Part shown: piece after piece, positions 1-5,232 of the stretch | Layout of the letters: every line of letters begins with the position of its first letter | Position numbering within the stretch: position 1 is the stretch's first letter | NCBI GenBank assembly: GCA_020062805.1 | Contig: JAGUVP010000089.1 | Location: 1 to 5,232 of the forward strand | Reading direction: 5' to 3' | Length of the DNA: 5,232 nucleotides | DNA from: Candidatus Bipolaricaulis sp. | GTDB lineage: Bacteria > Bipolaricaulota > Bipolaricaulia > Bipolaricaulales > Bipolaricaulaceae | Notes under the pieces: generated by a model | What the model was told of the DNA's origin: nothing | The model's input: the letters and a program-made list of their open reading frames with translations, nothing else | Database searches by the model: none | Translations under genes and position numbers: made by a program

Positions 1-1
1 C

Positions 2-91
2 GGGGAAGGGTTGTCCCCCCGCACGCGGCGCGCCGCGGAGGCCCTCGTCGGCCGGCTGCGGGCCTACCTCGGAGAGAGGGGGAGCCGATGA
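2..91 (+). CDS. C-terminal end of an unidentified upstream gene (partial)
   Basis: Frame 2 is open from the window edge to a TGA at 89-91 and would encode a 29-residue tail ending in [11 protein letters not shown]. Nearly all codons in this frame end in G or C, which matches the codon use of the genes downstream. The other open frame (in phase with the ATG at 88) has noticeably lower third-position GC and gives a Pro/Arg-rich translation. The stop overlaps the start of the HydB-like gene as ATGA, the same junction type as at the two following gene boundaries, which supports a real gene in the same operon. The tail is basic and looks alpha-helical, with no diagnostic motif, so no family can be named. 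A catalytic or accessory partner of the redox module is possible, but that is only a guess from position. Confidence 0.5.
   Translation, partial: GEGLSPRTRRAAEALVGRLRAYLGERGSR
71..84 (+). promoter_or_regulatory. Ribosome binding site for the HydB-like gene
   Basis: A purine-rich stretch (GGAGAGAGGGGGAG) lies directly upstream of the ATG at 88 and contains several Shine-Dalgarno-like cores. The GGAG/GAGG registers at 71-79 leave about 8 nt to the start. It sits inside the end of the upstream reading frame, so translation of the two genes is probably coupled. It helps to fix the start at 88 rather than further upstream in the open frame. Confidence 0.6.
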
Positions 92-1869
92 CGCGCATCC
101 AGGTTCTGCTCTGCTCGGGAACCGCCTGCCAATCGTCGGGCAGCGACAAGGTGAAGCGTGCGCTCCTCGAAGCGCTCGGCCTCCACGGTCTCCTCGAGGA
201 AGTGCAGATTGTCGAGACAGGCTGCATGGGACCGTGCGAGCTCGGGCCGGTCCTCCTTGTGTACCCGGAGGGGACGTTCTACGTGCGGGTACGACCCGAG
301 GACGCGGCTGAGATTGTGGAAGAGCACTTCCTCAAGGGGCGCCCGGTCCCGCGGCTGCTGTGGACGGAAGGAGCCCCCCGGCCGCGCGAGATCCCGTTCT
401 TCGCACGCCAGGTCAAGCTCGTCCTCTCCAACTGCGGGACGATCGACCCGGAGAAGATCGAGGAGTACATCGCCGCCCGCGGGTACGAGGCCCTCGGGAA
501 GGCCGTCACGGGGATGACGCCCGGCGAGGTCGTCGCCGAGGTCAAGCGTTCCGGTCTACGTGGCCGAGGGGGAGCCGGGTTTCCCACCGGAACGAAGTGG
601 GAACTCGTGCGCGCCGGAGTCGGCGACCCCAAGTACGTGATCTGCAACGCTGACGAGGGTGATCCGGGAGCGTTCATGGACCGGGCCGTTCTCGAGGGAG
701 ATCCTCACTCCATCCTCGAGGGGATGGCCATCGCCGCCTACGCGGTGGGGGCGAACCACGGCTACGTCTACGTCCGCGCGGAGTACCCCCTCGCCATCCA
801 GCGGCTGCAGACCGCGCTCGCTCAGGCGCGCAAACTCGGATTCCTCGGGCCGGGGATCTTCGAGAGCGACTTCTCGTTCGACGTCGAAATCCGCATCGGT
901 GCCGGCGCGTTCGTGTGCGGCGAAGAGACCGCGCTCATCTCCTCGATCGAAGGCCGACGGGGCGAGCCCCGACCGCGCCCGCCCTACCCGGCGACAAGCG
1001 GGCTGTGGGGCAAACCTACCCTCATCAACAACGTCGAGACGTACGCCAACGTGCGCCACATCCTCCTCCACGGGGCAGAGGCGTTTGCCGCCGTCGGCAC
1101 GGAGAAGAGCAAAGGGACGAAGGTGTTCGCCCTTGCCGGAAAGGTTCAGAACACCGGCCTCGTCGAGGTTCCGATGGGAATCACCCTCCGTGAGCTCGTG
1201 TTCGACATCGGGGGAGGCGTTCCCGCGGGGAGGGAGTTCAAAGCGGTGCAGATCGGCGGGCCGTCCGGGGGCTGCCTTCCAGCGTCCCTTCTCGACGTCC
1301 CGGTCGACTACGACTCCCTGTCCCAACACGGGGCGATCATGGGCTCCGGCGGCGTGATCATCCTCGACGACGCAGCGTGCATGGTGAACATGGCGCGGTT
1401 CTTCCTCGAGTTCACGTCCGACGAGTCGTGCGGAAAATGCGTCCCGTGCCGGGTAGGAACGCAGATGATGCTCCGCATCCTCGACCGGATCGTGGCCGGC
1501 GACGGGTCCGAGGACGATCTGACGCGCCTCACCGAGATCGGGGAGATGATGAAAAAGGCATCCCTGTGCGGGCTAGGGCAAACGGCCGCCAATCCGGTGC
1601 TGTCCACCCTGCGCTACTTCCCCGCGGAGTACCGCGCTCACATCCGCGATCACTCCTGCCCAGCCGGCGTGTGTCCGAACCTGGTGCGGTACGAGGTCCT
1701 GCCGGAAGCGTGTCGGGGCTGCGATGCCTGCCGTCGCGCCTGCCCCACCGGAGCGGCCCAGGGGAAGGCGGGCAAGCCCCCGTATCGGATCGTCGATGAG
1801 CTGTGTATCCGCTGCGGGGCGTGCTTCGACGCGTGCCCGTTCGACGCGGTAAGGAAGGAACCCCGATGA
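88..1869 (+). CDS. hydB: HydB/HndC-type NADH-binding flavoprotein (NuoF family) with N- and C-terminal Fe-S domains
   Basis: This 593-aa protein is a soluble NuoF-family subunit. Such subunits bind FMN and NAD(P)H and pass electrons through Fe-S clusters in bifurcating [FeFe]-hydrogenases (HydABC), NADP-reducing hydrogenases (HndABCD) and related complexes. Domains in order: thioredoxin-like [2Fe-2S] domain, residues 1-95, with Cys9, Cys14, Cys46 and Cys50; FMN/NADH core with [13 protein letters not shown] at 159-171 and [13 protein letters not shown] at 187-199; an SLBB domain at about 350-400, including GGPSGGC at 390-396; the N3-type 4Fe-4S site with Cys448, 451, 454 and 494; a CPAGVC segment (Cys524, Cys529), possibly metal-binding; and two ferredoxin motifs, CX2CX2CX3CP, at 542-553 and 573-584. 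This five-part layout is that of HydB, not of complex I NuoF, which lacks the terminal Fe-S domains. No signal peptide or membrane segment is visible, so the protein should be cytoplasmic. The start at 88 has a good ribosome site and overlaps the upstream stop; the end overlaps the next start. The partner enzyme, and NAD versus NADP preference, cannot be read from the sequence. Confidence 0.95.
   Translation: MTRIQVLLCSGTACQSSGSDKVKRALLEALGLHGLLEEVQIVETGCMGPCELGPVLLVYPEGTFYVRVRPEDAAEIVEEHFLKGRPVPRLLWTEGAPRPREIPFFARQVKLVLSNCGTIDPEKIEEYIAARGYEALGKAVTGMTPGEVVAEVKRSGLRGRGGAGFPTGTKWELVRAGVGDPKYVICNADEGDPGAFMDRAVLEGDPHSILEGMAIAAYAVGANHGYVYVRAEYPLAIQRLQTALAQARKLGFLGPGIFESDFSFDVEIRIGAGAFVCGEETALISSIEGRRGEPRPRPPYPATSGLWGKPTLINNVETYANVRHILLHGAEAFAAVGTEKSKGTKVFALAGKVQNTGLVEVPMGITLRELVFDIGGGVPAGREFKAVQIGGPSGGCLPASLLDVPVDYDSLSQHGAIMGSGGVIILDDAACMVNMARFFLEFTSDESCGKCVPCRVGTQMMLRILDRIVAGDGSEDDLTRLTEIGEMMKKASLCGLGQTAANPVLSTLRYFPAEYRAHIRDHSCPAGVCPNLVRYEVLPEACRGCDACRRACPTGAAQGKAGKPPYRIVDELCIRCGACFDACPFDAVRKEPR
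1851..1859 (+). promoter_or_regulatory. Ribosome binding site for the HydC-like gene
   Basis: AAGGAAGGA ends 6 nt before the ATG at 1866 and lies within the last codons of the HydB-like gene. It supports 1866 as the start, with a 4-nt ATGA overlap. A second GGAG at 1872-1875 stands 5 nt before another in-frame ATG at 1881, so a protein five residues shorter is also possible. No conserved residue lies between the two starts, so function is not affected. Confidence 0.6.
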
Positions 1870-2339
1870 ACGGAGAACCGATGACCAAGGATGCGATCGC
1901 CGCCCGGCACCCGCGCTCGCCGGAGGCCCTTCTGTCTCTTCTCCACGACCTCCAGAAGGCAAACCCGGAGAACTTTCTGATGCCGGATGATCTCGCGCTG
2001 GCCGCGTCCCACGCCGGCCTCCCCCTGGCGGCAGTCCGCGATGCGGTAACGTTCTACTCGATGTTCAGCCTCCGTCCCCGCGGGCGGCACATCATCCGGC
2101 TGTGCGAATCCCCGAACTGCCACCTCGCGGGCGCCTGGTCCGCCCTCGATGAGCTACGAGGCTCCCTCGGGGTGGATGTGGGCGAGACCACCTCTGACGG
2201 GGCGTTCACCCTCGAGCTGACGAGCTGCCTCGGTGCGTGCGGGGTAGCGCCGGTGATGATGGTGGATGACGAGGTCGTGGGAAACCTCAATCCAGAGCGG
2301 GTACGGAACACGCTCGCCCGCTACCGGGAGGGACGATGA
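1866..2339 (+). CDS. hydC: HydC/NuoE-type thioredoxin-like [2Fe-2S] subunit
   Basis: This 157-aa protein is of the usual size for the NuoE/HydC/HndA family, the small [2Fe-2S] subunit that docks on the NuoF-type flavoprotein. The N-terminal helical part (about 15-60) leads into the family's AVTFYSMF segment at 60-67. A thioredoxin-like fold follows, with the cluster ligands Cys80 and Cys85 (LCESPNC, CX4C) and Cys121 and Cys125 (SCLGACG, CX3C). All four ligands are present, so the cluster should be functional. The stretch [16 protein letters not shown] at 126-141 is the typical NuoE ending. The CX4C loop reads ESPN where many family members have TGTA; this is a mild variant only. The reading frame stays open upstream to an ATG at 1803, but that part lies wholly within the ferredoxin domain of the preceding gene and is not homologous to NuoE. 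The gene overlaps both neighbours by 4 nt and is placed between two flavoprotein genes, so it may serve either or both. Confidence 0.95.
   Translation: MNGEPMTKDAIAARHPRSPEALLSLLHDLQKANPENFLMPDDLALAASHAGLPLAAVRDAVTFYSMFSLRPRGRHIIRLCESPNCHLAGAWSALDELRGSLGVDVGETTSDGAFTLELTSCLGACGVAPVMMVDDEVVGNLNPERVRNTLARYREGR
2326..2330 (+). promoter_or_regulatory. Ribosome binding site for the second NuoF-like gene
   Basis: GGGAG ends 5 nt before the ATG at 2336 and is contained in the last codons of the HydC-like gene. The same purine run continues as GGA to 2333. Together with the ATGA stop/start overlap it indicates translational coupling. Confidence 0.55.
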
Positions 2340-3958
2340 ACCTCGCCCGAGCGCACGTCCTCGTCGGGGTAGACGACGAGGCCCGCCTCGCTGGTGTAGA
2401 GGAAGTCCTGGCTGCATTGCGCGAGGCGGTCGCTGACTTCGATCTCTCAACCGAAGTTCAGGTAGTGGAAACCGGTTCGTTAGGCGTGTCCGGACACGGT
2501 GTGGTGGTGGCGGTTCAGCCGGATGGGGTGTACTACGCCGGGGTCACCGTACGCGACGCGCGGCCCATCGCCGAAGAGCACCTGCTGAAGGGCCGCCCTG
2601 TCCGGCGACTGCTCCTCCCGACCACTGCTCCCGCAGCTCGACCGGCCGACGTCCTCACCCGCCAGAAGCGTGTCGTTCTCTCCAACTGCGGGGTCATCGA
2701 CCCGGAGAAGATCGAGGAGTACATCGCCACAGGCGGGTACGAGGCCCTCGGGAAAGCGGTCACGGAGATGACCCCCGACGCGGTGATCGACGCGGTAAAG
2801 CGGTCCGGGCTCCGCGGCCGTGGCGGAGCCGGGTTTCCCACCGGAATCAAGTGGTCCGCCGTGCGCACGGCATCCGACCCAGAACGCTACGTGGTCTGCA
2901 ACGCCGACGAGGGAGAGCCGGGGACGTTCAAGGACCGTCTCATCCTCGAAGGGGACCCGCACAAGCTCCTCGAGGCGATGGCGATCACCGGGTACGCCGT
3001 GGGCGCCCACGTGGGCATCATCTACATCCGCGGGGAGTACCAACTCTCCATTGCCCGCACCGAACGGGCGATCCGGGATGCGGAGTCCATGGGCATCCTC
3101 GGAGAACGGGTGTTCGACACCGACTTCTCGTTCCGGGTCGAGGTCCGCCCCGGAGCTGGTGCCTACGTGTGCGGCGAGGAGACAGCGCTCCTGGAGTCGC
3201 TCGAAGGGAAACGGGGCTGGCCACGGATCAAGCCGCCCTACCCCGTCACGTGTGGATTGTGGGCCAAGCCGACCGTGGTGAACAACGTCGAGACCCTGGC
3301 CAACGTCCCGGACATCGTACGCCTGGGTCCAGCATGGTACCGCACCCTCGGAACTCCTACCTGCCCAGGGACAAAGGTGTACACGATTCTCGGAAACATC
3401 CGCTACCCCGGTCTGGTCGAAGTGGAGATGGGGACCCCCCTCCGCGTGCTGGTCCACGAGCTGGGCGGGGGCCTCCTCCCCGGCCGGACGCTCAAGGGCA
3501 TCCTCGTTGGCGGAGCCGCGGGAGCGTTTCTCGCGCCGACCGAACTCGACGTTCGTCTCGACTTCGACTCGCTCGCCGAGCGGGCCGCGGTGCTGGGCTC
3601 CGGCGCCGTCCTCGTTATGGATGAGTCGGCGTGCATGGTGGATATGCTGTCGAGCGTGTTGCGGTTCTTCCGCCATGAGTCGTGCGGACAGTGCGCTCCC
3701 TGTCGAAGCGGAACCGACGTCTTGGTGCGGCTGATCGCGAACCTGCAGACCGCGACCGCGGATCGCCGAACCCTCGACCAGATGGTCCAGATCGTGGACG
3801 CGATGCGGGCCGCCTCTCTGTGCCCACTTGGGCAGTCGGTGGCCCTTCCCGTGCGCACCGCCTTCGCGGCGTTCCGAGACGAGTTCACCGCGCACCTCGC
3901 GGAACACCGATGTCCGCAGTGCCAGACGACAGCCCGTGCCCACGGGCTCCACGCGTGA
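2336..3958 (+). CDS. nuoF: Second NuoF-family NADH-binding flavoprotein with degenerate N-terminal domain and no ferredoxin tail
   Basis: This 540-aa protein is a paralogue of the HydB-like protein two genes upstream. The core is intact: [13 protein letters not shown] at 161-173, NADEGEPGTFKDR at 189-201, an SLBB region at about 350-400, and N3-type 4Fe-4S ligands Cys450, 453, 456 (CGQCAPC) and Cys496. FMN and NAD(P)H binding and one 4Fe-4S cluster are therefore expected. Three differences stand out. The N-terminal domain (1-95) still aligns with the [2Fe-2S] domain of the paralogue, including VETG and EEHLLKGRPV, but has no cysteine at all; Ser48 and Ser52 take the place of Cys46 and Cys50. 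The GGPSGGC segment reads GGAAGAF. The 2x[4Fe-4S] domain is absent, and the protein ends in a short Cys/His-rich tail (His520, His524, Cys526, Cys529, His536, His539) that could hold a metal. The EPGTFKDR and GGAAG variants are closer to complex I NuoF, HoxF or formate dehydrogenase flavin subunits than to HydB. It probably partners the HydC-like protein, but its acceptor is unknown. The symbol denotes family, not a role in complex I. Confidence 0.94.
   Translation: MNLARAHVLVGVDDEARLAGVEEVLAALREAVADFDLSTEVQVVETGSLGVSGHGVVVAVQPDGVYYAGVTVRDARPIAEEHLLKGRPVRRLLLPTTAPAARPADVLTRQKRVVLSNCGVIDPEKIEEYIATGGYEALGKAVTEMTPDAVIDAVKRSGLRGRGGAGFPTGIKWSAVRTASDPERYVVCNADEGEPGTFKDRLILEGDPHKLLEAMAITGYAVGAHVGIIYIRGEYQLSIARTERAIRDAESMGILGERVFDTDFSFRVEVRPGAGAYVCGEETALLESLEGKRGWPRIKPPYPVTCGLWAKPTVVNNVETLANVPDIVRLGPAWYRTLGTPTCPGTKVYTILGNIRYPGLVEVEMGTPLRVLVHELGGGLLPGRTLKGILVGGAAGAFLAPTELDVRLDFDSLAERAAVLGSGAVLVMDESACMVDMLSSVLRFFRHESCGQCAPCRSGTDVLVRLIANLQTATADRRTLDQMVQIVDAMRAASLCPLGQSVALPVRTAFAAFRDEFTAHLAEHRCPQCQTTARAHGLHA
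3931..3948 (+). repeat. Short perfect inverted repeat near the end of the second NuoF-like gene
   Basis: AGCCCGTG and CACGGGCT are exact reverse complements separated by CC. In RNA this would form a GC-rich hairpin of about 7 bp with a 4-nt loop. It lies in the last codons, 7 nt before the stop at 3956-3958 and 17 nt before the next start. There is no T-run after it, so it does not look like a standard intrinsic terminator. It could damp read-through or protect an mRNA end, or it may be chance in GC-rich coding sequence. Confidence 0.4.
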
Positions 3959-3965
3959 CCGAGCG

Positions 3966-5232
3966 ATGCGGCTGACCTTCGCCGGGGCAGCGGGCACGGT
4001 AACCGGATCGTGCTTCTACATCGAGGCCGGCGGCCAGCGAATCCTCGTCGACTGCGGGATGTTCCAAGGGTTGCCGGAGATGGAGGCCCGCAACCTCACG
4101 CCCTTCCCGTTTGACCCGAAAGAGATGGACTGGATCCTCTTGACCCACGGCCACCTCGACCACCTGGGCCTGATTCCCCGCCTCGTTCGCGAGGGGTTTC
4201 GGGGCCGAGGCGCATGTACGGTCCCCACCCGCGACATCGCCCACGTGATGCTCATGGACGCCGCCCGGATCCAAGAAGAGGAAGGCGAAGCCGCCCTGTA
4301 CACCGCGGCCGATGCCGTTGCTGCTTTGGATCTGTTCCAGGCCCGGCTCAAGTACGGAGAGGAGATCCGCCTCAATGGAGACGTGCGCGTCCGGTTCCAC
4401 GACGCGGGACACATCCTGGGAGCGGCGTTCGTGGAGATACAGGCCGAGGGCAAGACGGTCGTGTTCTCGGGCGATCTCGGCAACCGGGGCAAGCCGCTTG
4501 TCGAAGATCCCACGTACCCACCGAAGGCCGATGTCGTGGTCCTGGAATCCACGTACGGCGACCGCGAGCACCCCCCGGTGGAGGAGTCGGTGGCCGAGCT
4601 CCGCAACGTGATCGTGGACACCCTCGCCGGGGGGGGGAACGTGGTCATCCCCTCGTTCGCCCTCGAACGAACGCAGGAGGTGCTGTACCTTCTGTTCCGA
4701 CTATGGCGTGAGAAGGAAGTCCCGGCCTGCCCTATCTACCTCGACTCTCCCCTCGCGACCCAGGCGACGCGAATCTTCGAGCGCCACACAGAGCAGTTCC
4801 CGGCCCCGGCCCGAGGCCTATTCCGAAAGAGGGAGAACCCCTTCGACTTCGAAGTTCTCGAGTACACTCTCACCCGGCAGGCGTCGAAGAAGATCGAGGA
4901 GAACCCGGGAGCGATCATCATCGCCGGATCCGGGATGTGCACAGGAGGAAGGGTCCTCTACCACCTCCGCAACAACCTCCCCCGACCGGAGTCGGCCCTC
5001 GTGTTTGTGGGATACCAGGCGGTGGGAACCCTGGGACGGGAAATCGAGGACGGGGCATCGCGGGTCGAGGTGCTGGGCTCGATCGTCCCGGTACGGGCTT
5101 CTGTTCACAAGATCGAGGGTCTCTCCGCCCACGCCGACCTCCCGATCCTCGTGGACTGGGCGCTCCACGCCGATCCTGACCAGGTGTACCTCGCCCACGG
5201 GGAGGCCCCTGCGTTGGGAGCCCTGGCTGCCC
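3966..5232 (+). CDS. MBL-fold/beta-CASP ribonuclease-type protein (3' end outside window)
   Basis: The first 422 codons are present and the frame is still open at the window edge. The protein belongs to the metallo-beta-lactamase plus beta-CASP family (YSH1/CPSF73-like, often annotated as MBL-fold RNA-specificity exonuclease), zinc-dependent enzymes that cut or trim RNA. MBL residues visible: Asp29 (VDCGMFQG), His61-Gly-His63-Leu-Asp65-His66, His149 (DAGHILGAA) and Asp170 (FSGDLGNRG). Beta-CASP residues: Glu194 (LESTYGDR), His333 in the segment after GSGMCTGGR, and His389 (SAHAD). The final metal ligand His411 (AHGE) is also present, so the active site looks complete and perhaps only some 40 residues are missing. 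The loop after RIQEEEGEA (about residues 105-115) seems shorter than in many relatives. The start at 3966 fits the family's usual N-terminus (MRLTFAGAAGTVTGS) but has no clear Shine-Dalgarno sequence. With only 7 nt after the previous stop, it is probably translated by reinitiation. No signal peptide is seen; cytoplasmic. Its substrate cannot be inferred. Confidence 0.93.
   Translation, partial: MRLTFAGAAGTVTGSCFYIEAGGQRILVDCGMFQGLPEMEARNLTPFPFDPKEMDWILLTHGHLDHLGLIPRLVREGFRGRGACTVPTRDIAHVMLMDAARIQEEEGEAALYTAADAVAALDLFQARLKYGEEIRLNGDVRVRFHDAGHILGAAFVEIQAEGKTVVFSGDLGNRGKPLVEDPTYPPKADVVVLESTYGDREHPPVEESVAELRNVIVDTLAGGGNVVIPSFALERTQEVLYLLFRLWREKEVPACPIYLDSPLATQATRIFERHTEQFPAPARGLFRKRENPFDFEVLEYTLTRQASKKIEENPGAIIIAGSGMCTGGRVLYHLRNNLPRPESALVFVGYQAVGTLGREIEDGASRVEVLGSIVPVRASVHKIEGLSAHADLPILVDWALHADPDQVYLAHGEAPALGALAA

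Noticed and set aside
1..87. Upstream extension of the HydB-like gene through the open frame before base 88
   Set aside because: The ATG at 88 gives the normal N-terminus for the [2Fe-2S] domain (Cys9 soon after the start). The extension is Pro/Arg-rich with unusual codon use and overlaps a better coding frame.
556..1329. Antisense open frame of 257 codons opposite the HydB-like gene
   Set aside because: Same shadow effect over a conserved FMN/NADH core; no family features.
659..1357. Plus-strand open frame of 232 codons in another phase inside the HydB-like gene
   Set aside because: The translation is low-complexity Ser/Arg/Pro-rich, as expected for an out-of-frame reading of GC-rich coding DNA.
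1803..1865. Upstream extension of the HydC-like gene to an ATG at 1803
   Set aside because: The extension overlaps the ferredoxin domain of the preceding gene and resembles no NuoE N-terminus. ATG 1866 has a good ribosome site and the ATGA overlap.
88..3958. Complex I (nuoEF) fragment of a respiratory NADH dehydrogenase
   Set aside because: The first flavoprotein has N-terminal [2Fe-2S] and C-terminal 2x[4Fe-4S] domains typical of HydB/HndC. The order F-E-F' is not that of nuo operons, and no NuoG or membrane subunits are seen here. It cannot be fully excluded without the flanks.
3931..3965. Intrinsic terminator after the second flavoprotein gene
   Set aside because: The hairpin precedes the stop codon and no T-tract follows it; the next gene starts only 17 nt later.
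2480..3997. Long antisense open frame (505 codons) opposite the second flavoprotein gene
   Set aside because: It lies wholly opposite a clearly conserved gene. Its translation has no recognisable motif. Long antisense frames are expected where third positions are strongly G/C.

Overview
This is a high-GC (clearly above 60%) bacterial window with tightly packed genes, all on the plus strand. GC is strongly enriched at third codon positions, and consecutive genes overlap by 4 nt (CGATGA). The gene content is soluble flavin/iron-sulfur NAD(P)H-oxidoreductase subunits of the HydBC/NuoEF superfamily, which suggests an anaerobic bacterium that uses [FeFe]-hydrogenase-type or other flavin-based electron-bifurcating enzymes. 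I cannot assign a phylum from this sequence.

Layout. (1) Bases 2-91 are the last codons of an unidentified upstream gene, which overlaps the next gene by ATGA. (2) 88-1869 encodes a full HydB/HndC-type flavoprotein: an N-terminal thioredoxin-like [2Fe-2S] domain, an FMN/NADH core, an SLBB domain, the N3-type 4Fe-4S domain and a C-terminal 2x[4Fe-4S] ferredoxin domain. (3) 1866-2339 encodes a NuoE/HydC-type [2Fe-2S] subunit. (4) 2336-3958 encodes a second NuoF-type flavoprotein. It keeps the FMN/NADH core and the N3-type cluster ligands, lacks the C-terminal ferredoxin domain, and has an N-terminal thioredoxin-like domain in which all four cluster-binding cysteines are gone. (5) 3966 to the window end encodes a metallo-beta-lactamase/beta-CASP ribonuclease-type protein with its whole active site visible. 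Its C-terminus lies outside the window.

How the genes work together. The HydB-like and HydC-like proteins carry the features expected of an NAD(P)H-oxidising/reducing electron-transfer module. The second NuoF is probably made in step with them, because the stop and start codons overlap. This gives an unusual F-E-F' arrangement: two flavin subunits around one NuoE. No catalytic partner (HydA hydrogenase, formate dehydrogenase or NiFe hydrogenase) is seen in the window. It may lie upstream of base 1, or elsewhere in the genome. The module might also be a transhydrogenase-like enzyme that needs no hydrogenase subunit. The RNase-like gene starts 7 nt after the last flavoprotein gene and is probably co-transcribed, but nothing in the sequence shows a functional link.

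No RNA genes, mobile elements, CRISPR arrays or convincing terminators were seen, and no promoter is visible. There is no gene-free stretch longer than a few bases. The most interesting points are the tandem paralogous flavoproteins around a single NuoE, the Cys-to-Ser decay of the second one's N-terminal cluster site, and a patch of near-identical DNA between the two.
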